From: Apiospora phragmitis
Lineage: Eukaryota; Ascomycota; Sordariomycetes; Amphisphaeriales; Apiosporaceae
NCBI GenBank assembly: GCA_038363925.1
Contig: JAQQWL010000008.1
Coordinates: 1,054,001-1,118,000 of the forward strand
Reading direction: 5' to 3'
DNA length: 64,000 nucleotides
Both the position numbers and the translations under genes were made by a program. A model generated the notes under the pieces. That model was not told the origin of the DNA. It saw only the letters and a program-made list of their open reading frames with translations, and made no database searches. Position 1 is the first letter of the stretch; each line of letters begins with the position of its first letter. Positions 1-11,854 of the stretch are shown piece by piece.

Positions 1-1010
1 CTTCTTGGTTCCCCTTATCAAAGTTCTCGACGGTCTCCTCGGCCTTCTGCTCGATTTGGGTGACCATTTCCTCTTGTTGTACGACCAAGGTATCCATATC
101 CTGAAAGAGCTGGGCCAGCTCGATCAATTGCTGCTCAATCTTCTGCAGCTGGGCATGTCGGTCCTGTACGGCATTCAAGACAGATTGTGCCTGGCCTCGC
201 CTGTTGCTCTGCATCATAGCTTGCTGGAAGATCTGACCGCTGGAATCCTGGACAGCCTCCCGGATTTCGCCCTCGCTCGCCTCCGGGTTCACGATTCGGT
301 ATTGTCTCGCCACTTGGTCCTGTGTCTTATGGCGGAACTCTGACTCGTTTGTTTGGTAGGCATTGATCGCGGCCTTTAACCGGCGGTCGGTCTTGGTGAC
401 TTGCGGGTTGTTTTTGGCGGACTTGCTTTCCGGGTTGCTCTTGACCATTCGTACCCGCTCGGTCAGAGAACGGTATTGGGCCATGGTATCGGTGCTGAGA
501 CTGTCGAGCTCTCGGTTGGTGTGGCTCCCAGATGATGTGTCGGCATCGGAGAGGGAGCGTTGTTGGAGCATTGCCATCTGTCTGAGGTTCTGTTCGATCT
601 TGTCGATCCCATTGTTGATATCTCTGCACTCGTTTAAGATGGCGTTAGGGTCTCCTTGCCCGAAGGAGCCGGCGCCTTGGGAGAGCTGGGACATCTCGAC
701 GGTGTTGGCTATACAACAAAGTTAGTAATTGCTGAGCTGCTTGGTCGCGCCTCGATATACGAACATCCATATTCGTCACCATATCCGTTGTTGTTGCGAG
801 GTGCCCCTCTAGGCCCCTGTGGGAGCCCGGCTCCGAAGCCATTGCCTTGAAACCCATCGCCGGCCCGGTCGTCGAAGGGGTTCTGCTGCCGCGCACCGTA
901 CCTGAAGGAAGATTGCTAGTTAGTACAAGGCATACACTGAGCCGGGACGCTTCCGTCTAGGCCTTGTCGAGGGGGGCGGATGTAGTGGTAACGCACCCGT
1001 ACTGGTCCAT
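1..1010 (-). CDS. Plasma-membrane syntaxin (t-SNARE, Sso1/2 type), 3' end outside window
   Basis: Three exons read on the minus strand: 997-1010 (start ATG at 1008-1010), 765-901 and 1-708, joined by GT-AG introns in a continuous frame of about 286 codons. The protein begins with a Gly/Asn-rich, disordered N-terminus. A syntaxin helical region follows, and then a Qa-SNARE motif ending at the window edge that reads IEQQLIELAQLFQDMDTLVV and QQEEMVTQIEQ; the second Q of VVQQ is the expected zero-layer glutamine. Sso-type syntaxins act at the plasma membrane with Sec9 and Snc1 in exocytic vesicle fusion. The C-terminal membrane anchor expected next lies left of base 1, so the gene is cut by the window and not necessarily truncated in the genome. 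Assignment to Sso rather than another Qa-SNARE is inferred from the extended N-terminus and the motif. The first coding exon has only 14 bases. Confidence 0.88.
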
Positions 1011-2312
1011 ATTGTCAGCAATCAATCGATCAACAATTGTTTACGTGAGGTGAGGGCAAAAATGGCAGACAGAATGGAGAAGAGAGGAATGAAGAAGAAG
1101 GTTGGAAGAAAACGCAGATGGATTTTGTCGGTTCGTCTGGTATTTAGCAGGGAGCGGGTGAAACACTTACACTCATCTTTGCGTGGTATCCTTTCTGGGC
1201 TCGTACTGTTGTCGGCTGATTCCCACAAGAATGCGATGCTGCTGTTGCGGAGACGACTCAAAGCTCAAAGGTAAGGATGGACGTTGGAACAGAAACGCCG
1301 GGTCGCTGTTCTTTGTCTCCGTTCTTTAACGATCGATGTCGAGGCGTACGATATTGTTTCAGATTGTCCGAGGTAGGTATTGAAAGGAGAATAAATGTAT
1401 GTAATGTATCGGCAGGTTGGTTAGTTGGGCAGGTCAATGATAGTTATTTGGTAACCTGTCAGGAATTGTGTGCCTCTTCTTTCGGCTGGCTCCTTTTCTC
1501 CTTCACCTTCACTTTCAGGGATGTCGGTCTGTTTGACGCCAAATTGGTCAGAGGATTTGTGGCTCGGGGGCGTATGAAGCAGCAGCGGGCGGGCTGGGTC
1601 GAGAGCAGCTAAACCGGAAATAGCTCTTTGCTGAGCACTCTTGGGCGGAGGACCCCTGTCTAGCCTACTGCTCCCCCTGGAACCCCTGGAGCCGCTGAAG
1701 GCAAAAGGATGGGAGCAGCGGTTCAGTCAATCAACGGTTATCTACCACGTATTCGAGAATGCTGATCTACGTTCAATAGCCACCGCTACTCTCAACACGC
1801 GCTCAGTAGAGGAGGTGTTTACTTCGTATTGTCTACTTACTGAATCGCTTGCAGAGTCAAGAGAGTGCACATGCGAGTTGGCAGTTGATGCGCATGTCGC
1901 ATGCGGCTCGATTAGGGAAAGTCCCGTGCCTGAAGCGACACGAGCCATCAGCCTGCCCCTGCAGGGACTACCTGCAGCAAGAGCCGTTTCAATCGCAGCG
2001 ATCGGCGGCTCTATTGATTGGCCCAGAACCAATCGCCAGTCTCCATTACTGCTCCGTCTTCTCCAAGAAGGCCAGTCAGCTGCTGACGATTGGAGGTCCT
2101 GATTTGAACAAAACACGCGACGAATGTTTCTGATACAGTGGTAGGAAATCCAGTCAAAATGAGCGACTTCTAGAGCACGTCCAGAAAAAGAGAATAATCA
2201 AAGGAAAGTAGAGTTTTGGCATGTCGCATTGGCACATGGTCTATTTCGATGCTGCTATTCCATCCAGCCAACCAAACTTTGCTTCCTTTTAGTGGCAATT
2301 TAATAAAATGAA
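1011..2312. other. Intergenic stretch, no supported gene
   Basis: This is the upstream region of the syntaxin gene and the left flank of the transposon block. Open frames here (the longest is 1641-2102, 153 codons) show no family motif and overlap open frames on the other strand. Base composition is ordinary up to about 2150 and TpG and CpA dinucleotides are frequent, so the flank is not RIP-mutated. Confidence 0.6.
2304..2312. repeat. Possible 9-base target-site duplication (left copy)
   Basis: TAAAATGAA, identical to 11846-11854 just outside the right inverted repeat. The sequence is low in complexity, so this is supporting evidence rather than proof. Confidence 0.55.
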
Positions 2313-2364
2313 GAGCAAAGGATTTAAATACCTTGTACCACCCCTGTAAAGATTTATTTACCCT
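2313..2364 (+). repeat. Left terminal inverted repeat of the MULE-like element
   Basis: It begins GAGCAAAGGATTTAAATACC and ends GATTTATTTACCCT. It pairs with 11794-11845 on the opposite strand with six mismatches, all transitions. Similarity stops sharply after ACCCT. Confidence 0.75.
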
Positions 2365-2570
2365 GTTAATTTCTAATAACTATACTGCCTTCTCTTTTTA
2401 CTAACACCGCTTATTAAAGCACGCCTCGAAATCTGACAAGCTTTAGCTTTAAAACTACTCGTGTAGTCTCTTGTATTTTCGCTTATTATAGCTATTTTCT
2501 CCACAGGTTAAATAGTGGCCTATTAAAGCTACTCTTTTAAAACAACGTTGCTTTTTTTTAAAGTTTTTTT

Positions 2571-2596
2571 TAAAAGCCTCTCACGTGAGGCTTTTA
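2571..2596. repeat. Short perfect inverted repeat at the edge of heavy RIP
   Basis: TAAAAGCCTC is followed after six bases by GAGGCTTTTA, giving two 10-base arms. Upstream, 2313-2570 still contains TpG and CpA; downstream the sequence turns almost wholly to A/T and CpG. It could form a hairpin; no function is known. Confidence 0.5.
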
Positions 2597-3898
2597 TAAT
2601 TAATAAAAAATAAAGAGCGTTAAATAAAGGTTTTAATACATTAATATTAATTAATAATATTAAGTTAATATATATAATAATTTCTATTATTAAAGAGAAA
2701 TATAAAGAGATATATAATATTAAAAAGCTTTTAATTATTTAAATAATTAAAATAATATAATTATAAAGGATTTTATTTTATTAAAAGTATTAATATATAT
2801 TATTTAAAAAACTATTTACTTTTATAAAGCTTTTTTTTATAACTTTAAATTAAAGCGAGTTTAAAAGCTTAAAGATTAAAAGTTTTCAATTTATTTTAAA
2901 AATATAATTTTAAAATATAATTAAATTTTTAATATCGTATTTATAACGTTTTATATAATAAAAGGCTTTAGTTTAAAAAGCTAGCTTAATTATATAAAAG
3001 TAAGCAATAGCTTTTTATTTTTATTATTAAATATTTTTTAAAGTTATCTCGTATTAATTTAATATAATTACGCGAGTAACGCTTTAAAGAAAGTGGTAAA
3101 GCTTTTTAAAAATTTAGTTATAAAATTCTCTTTAATATAATAATAATATTAAATTATATAAGTAATTAGTTTTAAAAACCCCTCGTTATTTTAAAAGCTT
3201 TTATCTCGATTTAAAATAACTTATTTTAAGTATTATATAAATTAAAGTTATAAAGACTTATTTTTTAATTTAAGTATTATTTATGTAAAAGTTAAACTTT
3301 TTTATTAATATTAACTATTATAATAATAAAAACTTTTAATATAAAACGTTTTTTTAAAAAATTAAATAAAATCTACTTAAAAAGTTAATAACGGTTTTAT
3401 AATAACTTTATATATATAATTAATATAATAATTTTAAAAAACCTTTTATAATTAAAAATTAATTAAAAACTAATTAAAAACTAATTAAAAATTAATTAAA
3501 AATTAAAATAATACTTATTAATATTTTTATTAAAAAAGTAAAGGCGATATTTTTAAGCTTTATAATAATCGATATCTTTATTAAATTAAATACGAAAAAA
3601 TCGAGGATTTATTATAATATAGTATATTAAATAATAATAAAATAAATAAGTATAGTTTAATTAAATTATTCTTTATAAAAAATTATTAAATATTATTATT
3701 AAAAGTTATATAACTAATTATATTTTATTTTATTAATATTTAAGCTTTAAATATTTTTCTAATATTATAAAACACTTTATAACGTTAGAAATATCTCTTT
3801 AAAATAAAAAAATAAGCTTATATTATACGTGTTATATTTTAATAATTAACTTTATAATTAAACTTTTCTTTAATAATTTTATTATTTAAGAATAAAAG

Positions 3899-4563
3899 TA
3901 TTATAACCCGACCTAACCATACGGTTAAAAAACCCCACTCACCGGCACGGAACTATTATGCCTCGAACAGGCTACGATACTATAGCTACGGACCGCACCG
4001 CCAGCTATATAAATACGAAACTAAACTTTCTTTAACAACGAGTAACGCCACTTTCACGCCCGGCGATAAGGCGAACGCGCCTATAAAGTAACGGCGATCA
4101 ATAATAAATTACGTAATATAGTAAACGTTTAAACGAGATTATTAAATAGTATAAAACGTAATTAAAAACGATTATTAAATAATATAAAACGTAATTAAAA
4201 ACGATTATTAAGTAATACCGAGCACGTTTAAAAAAGATTATTAAATAATAATAAATTAATAAAAAAAGGATTAAATATATAATAATAAATATTTCTTTTT
4301 ATATATTTTATATAAATATTTTTTATTTTAATAATTAATTTAAATATTAATTTTAATTTATTAATAAAATAAATAATTTTAATAAAACTATTATAAATAT
4401 TTTTAAACCCACGTACTTAATTACTTTCGTTTTTATAAGCTATTACTTATTATATTAATAAAAGCGATTTTTATTATACGTTTAAATATTCTTTTATATT
4501 ATTAATATAAACCTTAATACGTTTTATTAGGTTTCTTTTAAAACTTAAATAACGTTCGTTATA
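3899..4563 (+). repeat. 5' long terminal repeat
   Basis: It begins TATTATAACCCGACCTAACC and ends CGTTCGTTATA. The terminal TA...TA is what RIP makes of the canonical TG...CA ends. It aligns along its length with 10943-11608, with differences mainly of the transition type. It contains about 2.5 tandem copies of a 33-base unit around 4139-4215. Confidence 0.9.
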
Positions 4564-4619
4564 TTTTAATTATTTTTATTTTTACGAATTATTATTTAAA
4601 TTTTTAAATAATAATATTA

Positions 4620-6010
4620 TAAGAATTATATTTATACCTAGTTTTAATAATATCGTCCGATAAAGAAAGACTCCTATCGCCACCCTTAATACTTCTTAAC
4701 GGGACCCTGCTATAGATATTAATAGCGACGATAATAATAATGAGCCTATATAATAAGCGCTAGTTAAACGAATTAAGGAATTCGAATAAGAGAGCGTTAA
4801 TTATTAATATTATTATATTAAGTTTAAAAAAAGCGTAATAAGTTCTTAATTAAAGGTATCCTAGAATAAATACCTTATAATATTAATAAGTTACGCGAAA
4901 AGGTGCGTTTTTTTTATATAGCTATTAATATTATTTAAACCCTTATTACGCTAAAGAAAGGTATAAAGATTAGTACGCTAACCCTTTTTAACGAAATAAG
5001 CAGAAACTTCCGAAACTTTTTTATTCAGGTTAAAGCCTATTAATAATTCTATAAAAAAACGTTTTAAAACTCTACTTAGCGAGTTATTTACGTTACTTCG
5101 TTTTTTAAAAATAAAGTATTCGTTTAATTTAAACCTTATTTAAACGAACTTATAAAAAACGACTAATAAATTAAGCTATACCGCATAGAGGTATAACGTA
5201 TTTTCGAAAGTTACGACGGCTTCGAATAAGCCTTTAAATTACTTTTCTAAAACCCCGACGAAAAACGACAGGCGAAAAGGGAACTTAAGACCTTTAAATA
5301 AAAGGGATTAGCCGCTTTTTATATAGCCGAATTCCGGCGTATCATAGCTTGACTAAATTATACCGAAGCTACGAAAATTATAATATATTACCGAGGATTA
5401 AAGGATAATGTTAAGAACGAACTTAGCCGGCTTAACGCCCCCGATAATTTCTTTTCGTATATAAAATTTATTATTAAAATCGATACCCATATATATAAAT
5501 AACGCCGCGAAAAGCAAGACGGACCCCAGCGGTAGACCAGTCGAACCTAAGCTAACACGGGGCGACCACGTTAATATAACTACATGCCGCCTAGGAATAC
5601 CACGGCGTATAGCTACCACAGTAGGCCTATAGACCTCGACGCTACCAAATACGATAAGCAGGATAGGAAGCTACGCGGCACCTGCTATAACTATTAAAAA
5701 CCAGGATATTACGCTCGAAAATATTAAGCACCAAGGAAGGACTTCCGACGAGTCCCAGAAGGATAACACGTTAACGCTACCAAGATAAAAAACACCCCTA
5801 TAATAGTTATTAAAAGTAGTAGCGCTATTATTAAACACGGCAGCCTATCCTAAATAGCCTATTATAACGATAAGTATACCTTTTACTTAGTAAACAAAAA
5901 AGGTACCGGATAGTTCCCTAAAACCCTGAAAGGTAAGGAAGACTATAGCCGAAGCGTCGCGATAATACGAAGGGAGCAACCCTTCCTTACGACGAAAATA
6001 GTAATTTAAT
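4620..6010 (+). pseudogene. RIP-degraded gag of the gypsy element
   Basis: One frame from about 5215 to 6010 can be read through its stop codons as a gag product, for example FESYDGFE, then NPDEKRQAKRELKTFK, then YYRGLKDNVKNELSRLNAP. A CCHC zinc knuckle lies at 5683-5724 as CYNYxKPGYYARKY, with one cysteine and the other key positions turned to Tyr or stop by C-to-T or G-to-A change. The upstream part, from about 4620, is assigned by position only. Gag would have formed the particle and bound RNA. Nothing here is translatable. Confidence 0.75.
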
Positions 6011-6699
6011 AAATAATATTATAAATTAATTAAAATAATTAATAAATTATAAACGTTTAATAAGCATATTAATAAACGAGTTAATAAACGAGATTACTAA
6101 ATTTAAAAACCTTAAAACCGACGGGTAATTAATTATTCTTAATATTCTTTACCTCGATTCGAAATATTTACGCTAAATACTTATTACGGCCGGTTTTAAC
6201 TAAAGAATTTATAGTAACTACGTAATAAAAAATAACTTATAAATCTTCCCTACCTACGAAAAATACTTCACGCTTTTATAGATCTCGTATATATATAACG
6301 TTTACATAAAATACCTCGCGGAGAAGCTCGAATATAAATAATTCCCCTAAAGGATTAATAAGTAACCTATTACGTAACCATACCCGAATTATATTATTAA
6401 AAAAATCCGAACGTTAATTCTAAACGGACGACGCGTATACCTATTAATAAAAAAAATTTATAATAATTACGATAATATTACTTAAAAAAGCGAAATTAAA
6501 AAGAGTATTTCGAGAATTAATACTTTAAGTACGCCTAAAAAAAATCGCGAACTTATAAACGTTTAAAAAAAAACGCTTAATACTTTTAAAACGTATAAAT
6601 ATATACTTAATAAAAAAACCCTTTTATTATATTAAAAAACTTATAAAACGTTTATAAATTACTACGAACTTAATAAACTTTCGAATTATTAAAAAAACC

Positions 6700-9600
6700 C
6701 GAACTTTAAATATTAAGGATAATATTTCGTATAAGGGGGAATATAAAAACACCCCTATTAATATACCAAAAAGCGCCCTATAAAGAACGGAAAAAATAAC
6801 GGCGACGACACAAGGATTAATTATAAGATATTATTAATAACCTATAGACGTAGCGTTCGGAAAATAAACGCCGCTTACTATAAAAAGATAATAATAAACG
6901 GATTAAAATAGGTCCCTATACTAAATAATAGATAATCGAGTTATCTATAAATATATTATATTAATACTAAGTATAAAAAAAGCTTATATTAAAACGCTAC
7001 TTAATAACGAAATATAAAAAAACTATATTTTATTACGAATCATTAATTACCTTAAATTCGAATAATAATAAAAAAACGCCCTATACCGATTTAAAACTAT
7101 CGATAAAGGATTTATAATTTATAACGATAAAGAAGTATAAAAAGAAATTATGAACCTTTTAATTAATATTAAAATACGTTATAAATAAATTATATATAAC
7201 ATTATAAACGTTATAAGATATAATATAATTTTAAAAATATTTTAATTACGGGTAAATAATTTTAAAATTAATTAAAAAATAGGCTAGTTTTAATAAAATA
7301 TATTAAAAAAGGTTTAATTAATAAATAACGGTTTAAAAAATAACCCCTTAATAAATTTAAAATCTTTAAAATATATATTATTATTAAAAAACTTAAGCCG
7401 AACGTTATAATAATTATATTAAAAAAGTATTAATAATTCGAAACACTTTTTAATAAAAAATTAAAAATAAGCTTACCGCTTTATACATAATAAAATTATA
7501 AAATACCTTTTAAAAATAAAAAGGAACCCCTATTTATACCTATATACAAACTTAATTAAAAGTATAAATAAACCTTAAAAAAATATATTATAAAAAATCT
7601 CGAGAAAAGAGTTATCTAACCATCCATATTATTAATAAGCTTCCTTATCCTCTTTATTTTAAAAAAGAGTAAAAACGAAAAACTTAAATAATATATATAT
7701 ATCGATTATTAAAAACTTAACGAAATTATTATTAAAAACCGGTACTCCTTACCTTTAATCAGCGATTTATAAAATAAACTACTATACGCTAAAATCTTTA
7801 TAATACTCGACCTCCTTAACGTATATAACTTAATCCGAATTAAAAATAAAAAAAATAAAAAACCGCGTTCTAAACTAAGTACGGCTATTTCGAATACTAA
7901 GCTATACCGTTTAATTTAATTAATATATTAACTAACTTTTAAACTATAATTAACTATATCTTATAAAAATATTTTAATAAATTTATTATAATATACTTCG
8001 ATAATATCTTTATTTACTTTAAAAATAATAAATAATACCAAAAGTACGTAAAGCTAATACTTTAAAAGCTATAAGATATTAACCTATTAATTAACCTAAA
8101 AAAGAGCAAATTCTATCAACGATCCGTCACCTTTATAAATACGTAATATCTCTAGGCAAAATCTGAATAAAACCTTCAAAAATCTTAGTAATTAAAAAAT
8201 AACCCACGCCCACAAACGTTATAAAAATCAGATCCTTCTTAAAATTAATTAATTACTACCAGATTTTCGTCCCCGAATTTAATAAAATAGCGACACCCTT
8301 AATAAACTTAATAAAAAAGGACGAACTATTCTAATAAATAAAAAAAAACAAGGCCTTTTATAACATTAAAGAACGAATCTTTAACGAACTAATACTTCGT
8401 ATAATAAACCCGTTTAAACCCTTCGAAATCGAAACCGACACATTAAACTATGCGATCGGAGGGTAACTAAATTAATAAAACGATAACGAAAAGTCGCACC
8501 TCGTCGCATTCTTTTTAAAAAAGCTTAACGAATTAGAACTAAACTATTAAATTTATAATAAAAAATTAATAATTATTATTAAAACTTATAAAAAATAAAG
8601 ATATTATTTTAATAAAATAATAAAATTAATTAAAATTTATATTAATTATAAAAACTTTATAATATTTATTATTATTAAAAAATTAAATAAATAATAAATA
8701 TAATAATCTAAATTCCTTTTAAAATTTAACCTTACTATTATCTACCGGAAAAATAACGAGAACGGTCGCGCCGACGCGTTAAGCCGACGACCGGACCACC
8801 AAGAGGAGGTTCCGCCCAAAACGCGAATAATCCTTACCTACGACTAAAACGGCAACCTCGCACCTTTAAAATAATTAAACGCTACGAACCACGTTTAATA
8901 TAATAACGAATAAGTTACTAAGTTCCGATAACTTAGCTAAAACTTCAACCCCGCGAATTACCCCAAGGATCATTTCGAAAACCGCGACGGCCTTACCTTT
9001 TACTAAAACAAGATCTATATCCCTAAATAGTATCGTAAAAACTTTATCTAAAAAATCCACGAACACCCTATACACGGATACCAAGGGATATTTAAAACCT
9101 AAAAAAATATTACTAAATAATTTAACTATAAAAACTTTAAACTAATCGTAGCTAAAGTAATCGGTAAATACAACCTCTATAATAAAGCTAAAGCCGCTAA
9201 ATATCGATTATATAAAGAATTATAACCGATCTTACCATTAAATAAAGTATAAAAAACTATTACACTTAATTTCGTTATTAAGCTACCCTTATTAAAAAAA
9301 CCCCTAATTAAAATCGATTACGATAATATTTTAATAATTACGGATAAACTTATAAAATATACTTACTTCCTACCGTACAAAGAATTTAGCAATACTAACG
9401 ACCTAGTATACACGTTCTTTCGAATAATCATTAACTAGCACAGGCTACCCGAAATAATTATCTTTAATAAAGATAAATTATTTACCGCTAAATTCTAAAA
9501 ATTATTTATAACATAACTTAAAATTAAATATAAACTATTTATAACTTACTACCCTTAAATAAATAAATAAACTAAACGAATAAACTAAACTTTAAAATAA

Positions 9601-10300
9601 TACCTACACTACTATATTAATTATAAATAAAATAATTAAATATAATTATTACCTATAACTTAATTCGCTTATAATAATATAAATAACGAAACTACGCGTA
9701 TCTCACTATTCCGAGCGAACTACAGGTACAACCCGGAAATTACCAAGAAACCCTTAAAAAAAAACTAATACTAATCGCGATTATATAAATCGAAAAATTA
9801 AAAAAACTCTAGATCATACTATAATAAAACCTTACCTTCTTCTAATAACGAATAAAAAGATACGCCGATTAAACAAAGTTAAAAGGACTAACTTTTAAAA
9901 AAAAAAAAAGTCTACCTCTTATAACAAAATATTAAAATAAAATAACTAAGCGATAAATTAGACTTTAAAAAAATAAAACTATTTAAAATCGTAAAAATTA
10001 TTTTAAAAACTAATTACCAATTATTATTATTTAAAACAATATAAATATACCCTATATTTCATATTTTATTATTTAAACCAACGGTTAAAAAAAACTTAAT
10101 CGATATATAACTAAAAATTAAAACAGATTAATATGAGTATAAAATTAACGGAATTATTAATAAAAAAAGGAAAAAATAAAGCTTCTAATACCTCGTTTAA
10201 TAAAAAAGCTACCTATTAAAAAATAATATTTAAAAACTTAAAACATTTAATAAATATTACTAAAAAACTACGGGCGTTTAAATAATAACCTCGGAAATCG
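6700..10300 (+). pseudogene. RIP-degraded pol of the gypsy element (RT, RNase H, integrase, chromodomain)
   Basis: Reading through stops, the reverse transcriptase shows IDYRKLNEIIIKNRYSLPL (about 7700-7760) and the active-site box IYFDNIFIYF (about 7990-8020, from an ancestral YxDDILIYS). RNase H residues are near 8440-8530 (DYAIGG). The integrase core near 9300-9600 has DYDNILIITDKL and FNKDKLFTAKF, the latter two acidic positions of the D,D-35-E triad. A chromodomain follows at about 10125-10260 (YEINGIINKRKK-like, then KNN/HL). This domain order, with an integrase-fused chromodomain, identifies a chromovirus. Domain limits are approximate because of the many stops; the protease (about 6750-7100) is assigned by position only. 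Confidence 0.8.
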
Positions 10301-10942
10301 GCTTAAAAAAAAAATTAATCGCGTTCTAATTAATAATATTAAAACCCCCGTAAACCTAAACGGCTATAACGGCTTTAAACTCCCGACACTCTTACTCCTC
10401 TAATTCGTTTAAAGAATATAAACCACGCTATATTAACTTTACCCTTTAAATACGAGCCATCTCTTTTTATTTATAAAAACGAATAAAATAAGCAATAACC
10501 TCATTAATTTAGCGCTAAAGCTCTAAAAAATAAGCCTCTACGGCGGACTCTTCCCGAAACAGGCGCTCGTACTCGTCCTACACACGCCGCAAAAAAAATA
10601 ATAAAACCCCGGTACTATTATACGCATAGTTAACACGAATACACTCTTTATACTTACTAACGCCTTTTATTATTACATAAAACCACCCCTTCGTAAAATA
10701 ACGACTATAAAACATAACTTCGAAACTAAATTTAGAAAAAACTTTAACAAAATCCGTACAACGAATAATAAAAAAACGATTAAACTTAATTCGAAATTTT
10801 TTAACGCGACTATCTATAATAAACACATATTATAACGAAAGTAATAAGGAAGGAAAAACTTACCATAAACTATAATAAGCGGACGGCTAAAGTATTTATA
10901 AAATTAATACTTTAAAAATAAAATAATTAAAAAAAAGGATAA

Positions 10943-11608
10943 TATTATAACCCGACCTAACTATACGGCTAAAAGACCTTACTTACCGGCATAAAACTAT
11001 TATACCCCGAACAGGCTATAATACTATAACTACGGACCGCACCGCCAGCTATATAAACACGAAACTAAACTTTCCCTTAATAACGAGCAACGCCACCTCT
11101 ACGCCCGGCGATAAAGCGAACGCGCCTATAAAGTAATAATAACCGATAGCAAATCACGTAGCATAATAAACGTTTAAGCGAGATTATTAAATAGTATAAA
11201 ACGTAATTAAAAACGATTATTAAATAATATAAAACGTAATTAAAAACGATTATTAAATAATACCGAGCACGCTTAAAAAGAATTACTAAATAATAATAAA
11301 TTAATAAAAAAAAATTAAATATATAACGATAAATATTTCCCCTTATATATTTTATATAAATACTTTTTATTTTAATAATTAATTTAAATATTAATTTTAA
11401 TTTATTAATAAAATAAACAGCTTTAATAAAACTATTATAAATACCCTTAAACCTACGCACCTTAGTTACCTTCGTTCTTATAAACTATTACCTATTATAT
11501 CGATAAAAGCGACTTCTATCGCACGTTCGAATACTCTCTCGTATTATTAATATAAACCCTAGTACATCTTACTAGGTTTCTTTTAAAACCTAGATAGCGT
11601 TCGTTATA
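10943..11608 (+). repeat. 3' long terminal repeat
   Basis: Partner of 3899-4563, with the same termini and the same internal 33-base tandem unit (about 11183-11260). It is slightly less AT-converted than the 5' copy, for example CCTAGATAGCG here against CTTAAATAACG in the 5' LTR. Confidence 0.9.
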
Positions 11609-11793
11609 AAAAGTTATAATATTAAAATTAAAAACCTCGAAGCTATTAATTAAAACTTAAAATAATAATAATAAAGTTATTATAATTAATAAATATAATT
11701 AATCTTTTAAATTAAACTATTTTTAAATAAGTTACCTACTTTTTTAACGAGAAGGGTGGTGGCTAAAGCGTTAAAATCCGGCAAAAAAACGAT

Positions 11794-11845
11794 AGGGTAA
11801 ATAAATCTTTATAGGGGTGGTGCAGGGTATTCAAATCCTTTACTT
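11794..11845 (-). repeat. Right terminal inverted repeat of the MULE-like element
   Basis: Read on the minus strand it begins AAGTAAAGGATTTGAATACC. It matches the left end apart from six C/T or G/A differences. TAAAATGAA follows immediately outside, as it precedes the left end. Confidence 0.75.
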
Positions 11846-11854
11846 TAAAATGAA

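Larger units (their letters stand above)
3899..11608 (+). mobile_element. Ty3/gypsy chromovirus-type LTR retrotransposon, RIP-inactivated
   Basis: Two LTRs of 665 and 666 bases (3899-4563 and 10943-11608) bound a 6.4-kb internal region. The five bases AAAAG occur directly outside both ends (3894-3898 and 11609-11613), which is a perfect target-site duplication. Gag and Pol order on the plus strand is zinc knuckle, reverse transcriptase, RNase H, integrase, chromodomain: the order of Ty3/gypsy chromoviruses. A purine run (about 10929-10942) precedes the 3' LTR as a polypurine tract should. Every reading frame is full of TAA and TAG stops created from CAA, CAG and TGG. TpG and CpA are almost absent while CpG is common, the signature of RIP. 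The element cannot encode protein now. Confidence 0.92.
2313..11845. mobile_element. Mutator-like (MULE-type) non-autonomous TIR element carrying a nested retrotransposon
   Basis: The left end (2313-2364) and the right end (11794-11845, reverse complemented) match at 46 of 52 positions, and all six differences are transitions, as RIP would produce. The shared core reads AAAGGATTTRAATACCYTG followed by YACCACCCCTRTAAAGATTT. The repeat TAAAATGAA is present directly outside both ends (2304-2312 and 11846-11854), a 9-base duplication as Mutator-like elements make. It is AT-rich, so chance cannot be excluded. Subtracting the nested 7.7-kb retroelement and one AAAAG copy leaves about 1.8 kb. No transposase is recognisable in the arms 2365-3898 and 11614-11793, so the copy was probably non-autonomous or is mutated beyond recognition. 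Assignment to the MULE superfamily rests on TIR length and duplication size only. Confidence 0.7.

Noticed and set aside
11821..11845. tRNA B-box-like GGTATTCAAATCC in the right inverted repeat
   Set aside because: No A box at a suitable distance and no acceptor or T-arm pairing; it is part of the transposon terminus, and the left copy reads differently.
2313..11845. A centromere-like AT-rich domain
   Set aside because: Explained fully by one nested transposon with defined ends and ordinary DNA on both sides; far too small and not repeated.
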